From Chondrilla cf. caribensis (Eukaryota > Porifera > Demospongiae > Chondrillida > Chondrillidae), in NCBI GenBank assembly GCA_964020155.1, contig OZ026551.1:2121518-2185517 (forward strand): 64,000 nt of DNA, written 5' to 3'. A program made the translations under genes and the position numbers. A model generated the notes under the pieces. It did not search any database, had not been told where the DNA came from, and saw only the letters and a list, made by a program, of their open reading frames with translations. Positions 49,500 to 64,000 of the stretch are shown here, piece after piece (the stretch's first letter is position 1; each line of letters begins with the position of its first letter).

Positions 49500-50990
49500 A
49501 AAGTTTACCCAGTACAAGAATACCACATCCTATCTGGACCATCGGGGTGACTCTACCCTATCATACAGTCTGTAGTTCATATGTACACCAAGCACAGCAT
49601 GACCACCTGACAGTGTACATATCATCCCACACAAACTGCTTGCACATGATTTGTTCTGCACTACATGGTATGGCTGTTAAAATATCATAGGCCAAATCTC
49701 ATCACCTGGCATAGTTGCTCTGTTTGGCATAGTTGCTCTAAAAAAGACAGCCAACGTCTCCAGAGGCTTTTTAACTATGGATGTAGATTAGCACTAAACA
49801 AAGATCGCCGGTACTCTGCATCTGCTCTACATGCTGATCTGGGACTTACCACACTAGAAAAGCGAAGAAAGCTACATCTTGCCCAGATGGTATTCAAGTG
49901 TCTATCAGGACTAGCACCTCCCTATTTGGCATCTCTTTTCCACTCTCCCACACACCACCATAACACTCGGACACGCTCTCTAATCAACCTTCCTCAAACA
50001 AAGACTTCATCTGGACAGAAGGCATTTAGTTTTGCTGGCGCGAGTATATGGAGAACACTACCATCATCAGCTAGGGAAGCACAATCACTCCATCATTTCT
50101 CCAATATTGCTAGAAATGTTATGTAAAATCAACTAGAAATATTCTTGTTGCATGTTAATTCTCATTGTACATTATCATTCTTTCAATCATCATCAATCTT
50201 TTATACTGTAGTCTTTTATTTTATGTATTGTGATTAATCTGGGTGCCTAGAATAGTAGCCTCTGGCTAAAGGCCTCCCCAGGATAAATAAGCTTTCCTAT
50301 CCTATCCTATCCTATCACATGCAACGTCGACAATTGACACTAGTCTGTACGTGTGTGGTGCTAATGGGTCACCTAGGGCCTAATTCTGAGCCTACAGTAT
50401 TGAAATACACAGCACGAGGTGCTCCCACGATAAGAATGATGTCCTTATAATCTGTCAATTGACATTAGTTTCTCAATGTTTCATTCATTCGCAGTTATTA
50501 CTGCCACACACAGTAGCCTTTCATGTATATAATATATTATGTATTCATACAGTAACTGTATTACGTCCTATCGTATGGAACAGTACACATGCAAGCAAGA
50601 TTGATAGAGTAGCTTTATACCGATTAGTGAGATGGTATCATTCCACATTCATAATTCAGCGGTAAACACAAACTCTGAGATGCATTTTTTGGAATAAACA
50701 GAAGAGGATAAGCCATAACCTGGAAGAAAACAGTTCTACATCATGTTGAGGAGTTGTGTTCTGTGATCTCTTGCTCACTTCTGCTGCTGACACCTTTCCA
50801 CTTCTGATAATAATGCAATACTGTACTATTCCTGAATCTGAAATAAGATTCAGAAGCCAATTAAGCAACTAGTGAATTGTCCATTACATCATTATCTGCT
50901 CCATTTGCTGAATAGTCATGAACCTGACATGCCCATCACCTGCAAACATCAAACAAAATTGTCGTTTTGGTTCTTATCAGTTAGGGGTAG
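49500..50990. repeat. Copy of gene B 5' flank, interrupted by a LINE
   Basis: 49513-49705 matches 28777-28964. The match resumes at about 50316 (ATGCAA ... GACACTAGTCTG) and continues to 50990 (matching 28965-29350 and 29610-29925). The gap is filled by the LINE at 49706-50315. Confidence 0.8.
49706..50315 (+). mobile_element. 5'-truncated non-LTR retrotransposon (CR1/L2-like 3' end)
   Basis: An open frame encodes a typical LINE reverse-transcriptase C-terminus: RLQRLFNYGCRLALNKDRRY, TLEKRRKLHLAQMVFKCLSG, LAPPYLASLF, then FSFAGASIWRTLPSSAREAQ and a stop at 50124-50126. The element ends in a short tandem tail of CCTAT units (50296-50314), as CR1/L2-type elements often do. It splits a duplicated flank cleanly between CTCATCAC and ATGCAA, so both insertion edges are known. 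The preserved open frame suggests a fairly young insertion. Confidence 0.8.
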
Positions 50991-50999
50991 GAAGTTGTA

Positions 51000-51815
51000 A
51001 TTTGTTGTAGCTAAGGTGCATACTTTATGTAAGGATTATCTGTAATGCAGCCATGTGCCAAAATTGTATGCGTATAAATATGTCATACTTGAGACAATAA
51101 CAATAAAATAATCATTGTTCTTTGAAATTACACACATGTACACACATGTACACACATACGTACATCTACCAAGTAAGTTTTTGGCTACTTAATACGAACT
51201 GACATAATATGATACTATTATAAAAATTATTAAAACTATATAAAATGTTCCATATTCTCAAAACTTGGCATACTGGTTACGGTCTCATGAAATTGTAATA
51301 GACACGTACACACTTATCGCATATCAACTCAGTCTACCATACACTAGCTACTTTTGTCTTCTATGTCAATGCACCCCATCTACACAGCACACGCAGTACA
51401 CACAGTACACACACAGTACACATGGTAAATTCACATTACATGCACAATACATACACAGTACATACACACAGTGAACTCACGGTACACACACTACACATAC
51501 ACAATACACATACAGAGTACAAACACAGTACGAGCCATCATGCCTATACCAGCCTCACACATACATAGGTATGTGCTCCCTCACCCACACCTGTACATGT
51601 GCAAACTGTTCACTCTAGATAGGGCACATACCTCCACAGCTGACGTCAAACTCAACAGATGTACCAGTAGGCTGAGTTGGGAAGTCGCCTCAATGAAGAA
51701 AATTGACTTTCAAACTCTTCTCCAAACCATGTGGACTTCTATCAAAGAGACCGAGAGACATCATGACTGATAGAGTCAACCTACACTGAAGGATTCATAG
51801 TCATATGTGATAAGC
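51000..51815. other. Gene-free region with degenerate ACACAGTACAC repeats
   Basis: 51380-51540 is a degenerate minisatellite of ACACAGTACAC-type units. The remainder holds nothing I recognise. Confidence 0.5.
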
Positions 51816-51822
51816 TTTAGGG

Positions 51823-52285
51823 TAATGCGGGGTGTTTTTGGACACCATATTTTTAACTACCGCATTACACAGCTGTTGATTCGAACTTTTACCAACAATA
51901 CCTCCATACACAGGGGATTGACCACTGTTAGACACTCAACCACAACCCAACATTATCACTATTCAAAAGAACCCTTCCCACATCACCCCGGTGTCCCGAA
52001 TTACGTACTCAAGTTCACTTAAATACGTAATTGTTACCACCCGACGAAAGTGCTCATGACGTTTGTGTTTATCCTGTCCACATAGGTTGTCCAACACCTG
52101 CTGCACCTTGTCTTCCCACAGTTATTGGTCACTGAGAATGTCATCTGGACTTAAGAGGACCCTCCAGAGTGGTGGTAAAGGAAAGGGAAAAGGAGGCAGT
52201 TACAGGTTACCCAGCAGGATGGTGAGTCAATGGCCTCATTGTACACAGAAGTTAGATTGAGCTGTTGTTTTAACAATTTACGATC
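51823..52285 (+). pseudogene. Orphan copy of gene B exon 1 and flanks
   Basis: Matches 30340-30795, covering 5' flank, exon 1 and the start of intron 1. The ATG-containing stretch at 52139 reads MSSGLKRTLQSGGKGKGKGG, but one base is missing in the Lys-rich part compared with 30680-30695. The frame therefore leaves the family sequence (SYRLPSR instead of KLQVTQQ). The donor GTGAGTCAATGGCCTC is kept. No CARD-like, NACHT or LRR exon follows before 59 kb. Confidence 0.75.
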
Positions 52286-52760
52286 ATTGTTCAGATTGGG
52301 TGATTCCATACAGTACATAGGTTTTCACTGCAATCATGCATAATATGAACCTTACCACACTATAATACCCCACAGCTATGTCCAGGGACTACACTCAGCA
52401 GCCACACCCACAGGCACATCCAGGAACCACACCCACCAGTATTTTAGTACATCCGTCTCAGGTGAATACTCCTGTCAAATGAGTATTATTATAAATATTG
52501 ACATTTGCAAAGAGATGCATTCTGGGCAGTCTGCATAGCCAACTAATAAATATGGCTTTAATGGGTGTTATACGCATATCAATGTGAGCCCCCACCCCAT
52601 GCACCACCCAGCCCCATCGGCTGAGTTCAGCGTATTGAGAGACATACGTATGTACTACTCCTGGTAGTACTAGACTGTGCAATTCCACTACACATATCGG
52701 GCCAGGGATCAGACTTTGACTAACTTTCCTACTTTGGGCATTGAATTTCGTACATCAAAT
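52283..52760. repeat. Dispersed repeat (copy of about 26.0-26.4 kb)
   Basis: GATTCCATACAGTACATAGG, CACACTATAATACCCCACAGCTATGTCCAGGGACTACACTCA and CCAGGGATCAGACTTTGACTA occur in the same order as at 26000-26370. Confidence 0.7.
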
Positions 52761-53087
52761 TGCAAAGATAATGCTGCTTATCTCTGCCTGAAATAATACA
52801 ACCAGGTCCACCGAATGACCACAGACTAAATGCCATTACAAATAAATAAAGCATTACAGGCAGGATAAAGGACACCCACTGATATTTTTCTGAATTCAGA
52901 CCAAATTGTACAAACCACAGGTGTACGTAAATAAACATACTTACACAAATACAGACAACATGCCTCCCATAACCTGCAGTGCAGTATACACTACACACAT
53001 GAAAGTACACATGTAAATATACACACACACACACACGCAGGCATGAATGTACACACACCCACACACACAAATTTGCTTGCATCAAGT

Positions 53088-53405
53088 TATTATCTGCTCT
53101 GCAAGTGTCACAAGACTATCAAAGATATGGGTCAACTAGTCTGCTTAATCTATGAAAAGTTGTGCTCTGAATGGAATTATTGAGGAATATGAGAATACAA
53201 CAAGTCATCCCATAGTAAAATTAATGCATTCTCTCTTTGTGCATCAAATGTAGCCGCACAGTTTAGCAGCTTACCCAGTACAAGAACACCACATCCTATC
53301 TGGACCATCAGGGTGACTCTGCCCTATCATACAGTCTATAGTTCATATACACACCAAGCACAGCATGTTCATCTGACAGTGTACATATCATCCCACACAA
53401 AGACT
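53088..53405. repeat. Third copy of part of the gene B 5' flank
   Basis: Matches 28568-28905 (GGTCAACTAGTCTGCTTAATC ... CATCCTATCTGGACCATCAGGGTGACTCTGCCCTATC). Confidence 0.75.
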
Positions 53406-53479
53406 TAGGGGTTAGGAAACAGCAAAAGTGAGAAAGTACCAATTAATTTTATACAGTAGATAGTGAACACATCGAAATA

Positions 53480-53585
53480 GTCTCGTTAACCAGACCCAGT
53501 TCCACCTAACTTCCGATTATTATATTCATCGGACGCTGAATATAATAATCAGAAGTTAGGCGGAACTGGGTCTGGTTAACGAGAC
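53480..53585. mobile_element. Hairpin MITE with 11-bp flanking direct repeats
   Basis: GTCTCGTTAACCAGACCCAG at the left is mirrored by CTGGGTCTGGTTAACGAGAC at the right, and the arms continue inward through CTAACTTC...GATTATTATATTC. ACATCGAAATA flanks both sides (53469-53479 and 53588-53598), marking an insertion. Confidence 0.85.
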
Positions 53586-53667
53586 AAACATCGAAATACA
53601 ACAATATATAGCAACAACAATGTACCTAAGATATAGCTAGCTGTCTGGTCTATGAATAGCTACAGTT

Positions 53668-53883
53668 TCACTCACTTTCTTCTTCCTCCTCGCTGATAGG
53701 TACTAGATCACTTTCACACTTCCATTCATCATGCTTGCTGCTGTACCCAACGTAGTGAACCTTATACCTGCATGCATCATATTGCCAATGAAAGGCATAG
53801 CAAAAAAAACAACGCAAAACACATAAGCTTACGTACTTATATTCAGAAACGGCAGCTCTAAACTCCACAGGCAACAAGTCCAT
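53668..53883 (-). CDS. Small chromo/Tudor-knot-like gene or fragment
   Basis: Minus strand. Exon 53883-53837 (MDLLPVEFRAAVSEY) ends AA/GTACGT; after a 69-bp intron ending ATGCAG, exon 53767-53668 continues YKVHYVGYSSKHDEWKCESD and LVPISEEEEESE-stop. The spliced product is 48 residues. The intron is a multiple of three with no stop, so retention gives 71 residues. The HYxGYxxKxDEW signature is that of chromo-barrel/Tudor-knot domains (MRG15/MSL3 type), which bind methyl-lysine or nucleic acid. A GTGAGT near the end could be a donor to further exons not found. This may be a decayed fragment of a larger gene. Confidence 0.45.
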   Translation of the reverse strand: MDLLPVEFRAAVSEYKYVSLCVLRCFFCYAFHWQYDACRYKVHYVGYSSKHDEWKCESDLVPISEEEEESE

Positions 53884-55585
53884 TAGGCTATGTGCTCAGT
53901 ACAATTACGTTTGCCACATCCCTTTCAATTATCTCCATCGGAAAGAGTCCTTTTTCCCCTCTCCTTCGCTTTAGAGGCCTTGGCATTCTAAACGCAGTCG
54001 CCTCTCTGTAGGATACGCTCTTCCTCTGCCTCAGTCGGGTAGTCATCTCTCTAGCTTAACACTTCGTATAAGGACAATAACCGGGGAAAAACGCGCTCGG
54101 TAAAACGGGCGCATGCATAATATGCTCTAGGAAGGCCACTGCAGCATTGCAGCCAATTAGCGCCAAGTATCATTAAAGGCGATCGGTGACCGAAATGTGC
54201 GCAACAACTTTTTATGTTTTCATGCAACTGTCTGCTATCAACCTATTGTTTCCTACCAGTTTGCATTTCCTCCATATTGTCTCATATTTCTGCTGCGCCT
54301 GATCACACAATAGAATTATGACACTACTCATCCAAGCATTTGCATGCATAGAGATATGTAAAGATACGAAGGCATAGGTGTAGGGACCGGGGGGCAGGGG
54401 GTACATGCCCCATCAAACATTTGAAAGAGGGTATTGCCACTCCAAACCATAATTATACAAAATGAACTTTGAAGAATGCTGAATTACTTCAAATGGAGTG
54501 ATAGAATCGAGCCACAGCTCATAAAACCTAATTGCAGCATTCTATTGATTTAAAATGAAGATTACGAAGGAGGAAGATTCACTGAATTACACCCAACAAG
54601 CGCATGCCCAGTTGTCATCCATTGTAGTGTGTTGTGTTGTACTACATGTGTGAAGTATAAGTGTGAGCATTTGCGTAGACCCCATATTGACTAGCCCAGT
54701 TTAAGTGGGACTACCCATTAGCCCAGCTCCATTAGATAGGCCATGGTTGTGGGTGATAAACTGAAACGTGCACCATAAGCTGTGTATAGTATGTGTATTT
54801 ACATTATATAAGAATTCATCAATTTCAAATTAACTTAAATTTACAGCCATGCCGTGAATATGTCACATGTTCTGCATTGTCTATAATATTATTATACCTA
54901 TGTATGTGAGTGATTAACAGTAAAGTATAATAATAATAGCAACAAGCAACACTTCTACATATTATTATAGTGAATGTGACATTCACAGCTCATGAATGAT
55001 CTGTGACCTTTTCATCACGAGGGCTACACATCTAGATCTAGTTTACTTGACACATGAGCTCAAACATTGTTACAACATTGTCTGTCTGTCTGCCTGTCTG
55101 TATGTATAGTGTGTGCGCGCGTGTGCGTGTGTTTGTTTGTGCGTCTGGATGACATCTTGTGTAATGTTTAGTTATAATGATTAAATCAATCACTGTACAT
55201 GCCACAGGTTATTGCTGTAGTATAATCCAGTCCAGCAAACTATTAGACTCAATTTCCAGAAGGAACTGCAAGTTTCAAGAGGTTACTTTTAAACTGTTAC
55301 AATTACCATACAATTCACACACACACGCACGCACGCACGCACGCACGCACGCACACACATACAATAGGCATGCAAGCGTTACTTACCGGACCGGAAGCCC
55401 CTAAAAACGCATCTTGACGGAACGGAATGTAGACTTCCGAATCGTTCGCTTCCTGTATATATAATGTATTCTTATAGCCACAATCACATTCTTCGACTCC
55501 TTAAGCCTGAGATTTTTTGAGGAAGTTAACCTTCCATATAAAAGTAAAGCCTTTTTGGTAAAAGAAGTTTTTTAAGTATTGAACT
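53884..55585. other. Intergenic, upstream of the secreted repeat protein
   Basis: No gene recognised. It includes a TCTGTCTG run (55080-55105) and a (CACG)n stretch at 55317-55360. A TATA-like TGTATATATAATG lies at 55454-55466, about 120 bp before the ATG at 55586, and could serve as its promoter. Confidence 0.4.
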
Positions 55586-56239
55586 ATGCCGCACATCTTG
55601 CTCTGTGGAATAGCAGTAGTCGTAGTATGCTTCCTGACTTTAAAAGCACGTCCCATCAACAAAGTAAACTTATCTGATGAAAGTAAACGGGAGACACGAG
55701 ACTTCAATATCCGACCTCCACCGGGGACTCATGAAAAGGTAACCTTATCTGATGAAAGCTATCGAGAGAAACGAGACTACAACATCCCTCAACCTGGGAT
55801 TCGTCTTCCACCGGGGACTCGTGAAAAAGTAACCTTATCTGATGAAATTTATCGACTCGGAGAGAAACGAGACTACAACATCCGACCTCCACCTGGGATT
55901 CGTCCTCCACCGGGGACTCGTGAAAAAGTAACCTTATCTGATGAAAGTTATCGAGAGAAACGAGATTACAACATCCGACCTCCACCTGGGATTCGTCCTC
56001 CACCGGGGACTCGTGAAAAAGTAACCTTATCTGATGAAAGTTATCGAGAGAAACGAGACTACAACATCCAACCTCCACCTGGGATTCGTCCTCCACCGGG
56101 GACTCGTGAAAAAGTAACCTTATCTGATGAAAGTTATCGAGAGAAACGAGACTACAACATCCCTCTACCTGGGATTCGTCCTCCACCAGGGACTCGTCCT
56201 CCTCCAGATATAGACTCACGAAAAGGAAACCTTATCTGA
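55586..56239 (+). CDS. Secreted tandem-repeat protein with dibasic sites (possible peptide precursor)
   Basis: 217 residues. The N-terminus MPHILLCGIAVVVVCFLTLK is a clear signal peptide, so the product should enter the secretory pathway. From about residue 25 it consists of six units; the standard unit is 31 residues (93 bp): KVTLSDESYREKRDYNI followed by RPPPGIRPPPGTRE. Five of the six units have the KR dibasic pair (GEKR in unit 3); unit 1 has TR. Acidic/basic and proline-rich halves alternate. Regular KR spacing is what prohormone convertases cut, so it could release several copies of a DYNI...-type peptide; a structural secreted or matrix protein is the alternative. No family recognised. 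The last unit is out of frame (see findings). No intron is seen. Confidence 0.65.
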   Translation: MPHILLCGIAVVVVCFLTLKARPINKVNLSDESKRETRDFNIRPPPGTHEKVTLSDESYREKRDYNIPQPGIRLPPGTREKVTLSDEIYRLGEKRDYNIRPPPGIRPPPGTREKVTLSDESYREKRDYNIRPPPGIRPPPGTREKVTLSDESYREKRDYNIQPPPGIRPPPGTREKVTLSDESYREKRDYNIPLPGIRPPPGTRPPPDIDSRKGNLI

Positions 56240-56746
56240 TGAAAGTTATGGAAAGAAACGAGACTACAACCTTGAGGTTGCAGTATAAGAGACCCCCAAT
56301 GAGTGCATGGGAGAGACTATATACAACCCTCAATTTAAAATTTAAGAGGTCCTAAGAGGCATATTGACAAATTGACTAATTGAATGCTATATACAGTAGG
56401 TGCATATGCATACAAGGTGGTATAAATACACAATAAATTACAGATACTACTAGAGTCAATAAGAAACAAATCATAGTATAACACTCACACACAGTGGATT
56501 CAATAATATCAGCAGTGATTTGTACTTTTATAAGTTCACAATCCCTTTTTTGTTAATTTTTGCCACTTTTATAATCAATAGTATAATAACTCTCCCTAAT
56601 AATCACTTTAATGACACTGTGTAAAACTATATGGAATTAATGAGGATGATTAATTACATATTAATTAATTGGATAACAGGATAACTGTAACAGTTTGTCC
56701 TGATGATTAACTGTAATTCCAACAGTTTCACTATTATAGTTTCACT

Positions 56747-56811
56747 ATTAGGGTTGTCCAAGTGCATGGGTATATTATAATAATATACCCATGCACTTGG
56801 ACAACCCTAAT
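56747..56811. repeat. 65-bp palindrome
   Basis: ATTAGGGTTGTCCAAGTGCA is mirrored by TGCACTTGGACAACCCTAAT around a TATTATAATAATA centre (56779), 32 bp per arm. It could be a very small hairpin element. Confidence 0.9.
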
Positions 56812-56819
56812 TGCAACTC

Positions 56820-57985
56820 TAAGTAGCTAGTACACTGTTTAAGCTATGTAGTAGCTGCTTTATAGGTGCATGTAGCTGGTATATACAGAAGATAACATAA
56901 TTAAGAAGATATGCTTCACAGTTAATCTTACTCACATACAAGCTATAAGGTCAACAGTAGTGATATCGATGCTACTTACAACAGGTTATTTTATATGCTG
57001 TCCAATTATTATTTAACTGTAACAGTTATACAGATTTGCAGCTGTGTTATGACATTATCAGATAGAAACAGTAAACATTGCTTGTTTTTGTCAATTCTCA
57101 AGTGATGAATCTAGTTATTGGCCTAAACTGGCTCAAAATGAAGAAGTCAATAACATGTTGACACATAATTTGACGGAATTCCAGCTGATATCTTATTATG
57201 GACATATCAACAATTGACCACTTTACCGTCAACAATGTCCTGAAATGTTACAAATTATGCTCAATTGTTTGTTAAGTGGGCATGTAAGGGTCACTAAATA
57301 GTTGACTCTACCTGGGTAGGACCTACCTAAATATATTATATTATATGTATGCAGGTATATATGTACATTCATTAATCATAAATATTCATGTCATTACATT
57401 ATGTTATTATCTACTATATTAGATATTAATAATTATGAATACTTGTCTTCATTACATACTTGTCCACATTAGCTCTGTACAATAATTATTTTGTCCGGAA
57501 ATGATCCATACTTTTATTTGCATGATAGTCGCAATATAAATTAATACGTCAAAGTGATATTAATGTAATATTGATACTGAAACCAATCCACATAATATTA
57601 CTATTGCATACACAATGCATTCCAAATAACATAATTATCGTGACTCCCAAACTTGTATAATAATTAATTTTATGCACAATGCATTCATTGCGTTAACAAT
57701 GATTATTAAAGTTAATATAGCAATCAATAAGATAAAATCAATATGTAATCATATAATATGCATGTACACATGTAAATGCATTGATATTGAAGCATATAAT
57801 ATTATTATAATAAATTTCATAATAATTAATAGTACATATTTGCTTATATTATATTAATTCATTACATTTTTGAAAATGATCCATAATTTTATACACTTGA
57901 TTGTTGATATAAATGACTTGAAATAATTATATGATTACTACTTCCCATCATGTATTGTTTGGCTGAACATGTTAAATAGTGGAAA
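56820..57985. other. AT-rich intergenic DNA
   Basis: Strongly AT-rich with TTATTAATA-type runs; no gene, repeat partner or structured element recognised. Confidence 0.4.
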
Positions 57986-57989
57986 ATCA

Positions 57990-58248
57990 TATCTGTCATT
58001 TATTCAAATTTAATTTGTTAATTTAAAACAGGCAGCTGTTGATTAGTAATAATAATAGAACCATGTTATTTGCAAAATTAGCAAAAAGTAGTTTGAAATA
58101 TTGATTAAAAGAGATGAATTAATAAATGAGTCTCAATAATTTTGTGTTTGTTAATATTTGATTGCTGACATTTGATGTGTCTTTAAAGCTTATGACTCCG
58201 CTATCAAGCTGTGGATGAGAACTGAAGAATCAGTATGATATTGTGTGT

Positions 58249-58309
<61 letters not shown>

Positions 58310-58318
58310 CGTGTGTGT

Positions 58319-58383
<65 letters not shown>

Positions 58384-58392
58384 CGTGTGTGT

Positions 58393-58461
<69 letters not shown>

Positions 58462-58690
58462 GAAATGCAATTGGTTATAGTTTACTACCTGGCTTTCTAT
58501 TATGTATTGTATTAATTTTATTTTCCAAGGCACAATAATTACGGTACATAATAGAGGGCAGGGTAGCAACTAGATTAATTGTAAAAGTTTTGGCACTTTA
58601 AGAAAAAGGAAGGGTTTGGAATCCTATTAAGTCAATATCAAGACTCTGTGTCCACAAAGATTGTCGTTTAAGAGGCTTTCGTTATCAAAT
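57990..58690. repeat. Diverged repeat, copy 2, with (TG)n
   Basis: Partner of 47680-48330 in the same order (ACTCCGCTATCAAGCTGTGGATGAGAACT, TG array, CTTTCTATTATGTA, AAAGGAAGGG). The TG array at 58243-58460 has an internal higher-order pattern: GTATGTGTGCGTGTGTGTGCACGTG occurs twice, at about 58301 and 58375, inside pure TG. Confidence 0.75.
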
Positions 58691-58728
58691 TGAATCAGAA
58701 CAAACAGGTATCTAAAATACTACCCGGT

Positions 58729-59125
58729 TCAGCTTCTTCGATGTATGACGTCATCGGGCAATACTACATGCACATGTATAATATAGTACATGCTACACTC
58801 GAAATACACCACATGACACACTCTCTTGTGGCATTCAACAACTAACACACTTGCTACAATGAGGACTACCGAGAACATGCATGTGGCACAAGCAGGCTGG
58901 TAGGCGGAGTGGTGGGGTGGGTGGGATACAGGAGAGAGGTGTTGGCACATATTCATGATTGAACACCCACTGACATAAAGGGTGGGTAGGGCCAGCTGCC
59001 ACTGCCTCAGCCACTGGAGGATGAGCATTAGATATGTTGCATGCATGGTGCACTAACTGGTTCCCAGCAGTGGATCCACAAGGACATGACAGAGGAGAAC
59101 CTGGTGTAATAATTGCCAAATCCAT
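58729..59125. repeat. NLR-unit 3' flank repeat, copy 3 (no NLR body)
   Basis: GAACATGCATGTGGCACAAGCAGG, GTGGTGGGGTGGGTGGGATACAG and CACCCACTGACATAAAGGGTGGG match the post-gene flanks at 17248-17577 and 40450-40740. There is no NACHT or LRR sequence upstream of it back to gene B. Confidence 0.8.
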
Positions 59126-59559
59126 AATTTACAGTTCGTAAGCATGGACCTTCAATAAACAGACTATCATAGACACTTGGGACTTTGGTTTTGTTACTTC
59201 TTTTGCATGGAGGGTCTGTAATGTCATTCAATTAAAGTTACTACAATTGGGACAGTATAGGTTCCATCCCTCTTATATAGGTCTAAGTGATAAAAAGGTT
59301 TAGAGCTGACTCAGAGGTGCAATTCATGTAAAATTGACACAGTACACTACACTGCATGTGATGCAGAATACAATGTATGTACATGAATAAATCAGTACTG
59401 TACTCCACATACAAATTCACGCTGTACAAATAATAGCTGAGTGTACTCAACACAGAGCCCCTACTACATGGTGTTGTGTTGTACTGTGACAATATATTAT
59501 GACATAATATTATATTATAAAAGCATCAATTGCACTTTTATTGTGTAAGGGAATTTCAA

Positions 59560-64000
<4,441 letters not shown>

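Noticed and set aside
56184..56208. A 22-bp intron (GTCCTCC...ATATAG) that would restore the frame of the last repeat
   Set aside because: Far shorter than the shortest introns supported here (65-69 bp); slippage or an assembly error is more likely.
55704..56219. Minus-strand 171-codon repeat frame opposite the secreted protein
   Set aside because: Antisense shadow: it has no signal peptide and its repeat mirrors the plus-strand unit.

Overview
The window looks like a piece of a metazoan nuclear genome, most likely a demosponge of the Amphimedon type. Seen directly: AT-rich DNA, spliced genes with short introns (65-69 bp in two small candidates), very many (TG)n/(CA)n arrays, miniature inverted-repeat elements, and two tandem plus-strand genes that encode a CARD-like death fold, a NACHT NTPase and degenerate leucine-rich repeats. 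Death-fold/NACHT/LRR proteins (NLRs) are an expanded innate immune family in sponges, so the species assignment is inference from family content and repeat style. I see no rRNA gene, tRNA gene, CRISPR array or bacterial operon structure.

Layout. 1-5012 is one copy of a repeat block that reappears at 59652-64000 and in part at 41.7-42.7 kb and 25.3-26.1 kb. 6280-15300 is NLR gene A. Its body is colinear exon by exon with gene B, but it has a 2-bp deletion in the NACHT exon and a 2-bp insertion in an LRR exon, and it has lost one splice acceptor. Its 5' exons differ from those of B and encode a transmembrane segment and an acidic linker. 15.8-28.6 kb is repeat territory: hairpin elements, decayed LINE 3' ends, a 1.2-kb tandem duplication and dispersed repeat blocks. 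30633-39809 is NLR gene B, intact over ten exons (1102 residues predicted), with a piggyBac-type deletion derivative in intron 6. 40-43 kb holds the shared NLR 3' flank and another repeat block.

43.8-44.4 kb holds a possible divergent pair of small genes. 45.7-49.1 kb carries a perfect 52-bp palindrome and a pure (TG)n array of about 628 bp. 49.5-52.3 kb is a second copy of the 5' flank of gene B, including a frameshifted copy of its first exon, with no NLR body after it. 58.0-59.1 kb carries a third copy of the NLR 3' flank. Together these suggest a third NLR unit whose body is gone. 53.7-53.9 kb (minus strand) is a tiny chromo/Tudor-knot-like gene or fragment. 55586-56239 encodes a secreted protein made of about six 31-residue repeats, most with a dibasic KR site.

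Reading together: this is a locus in birth-and-death evolution. NLR units with their flanks were duplicated in tandem; one copy is intact, one is broken and has a different N-terminus, and one is reduced to flanks. Mobile elements account for much of the divergence between copies. The most original protein-coding item is the secreted dibasic-repeat protein.
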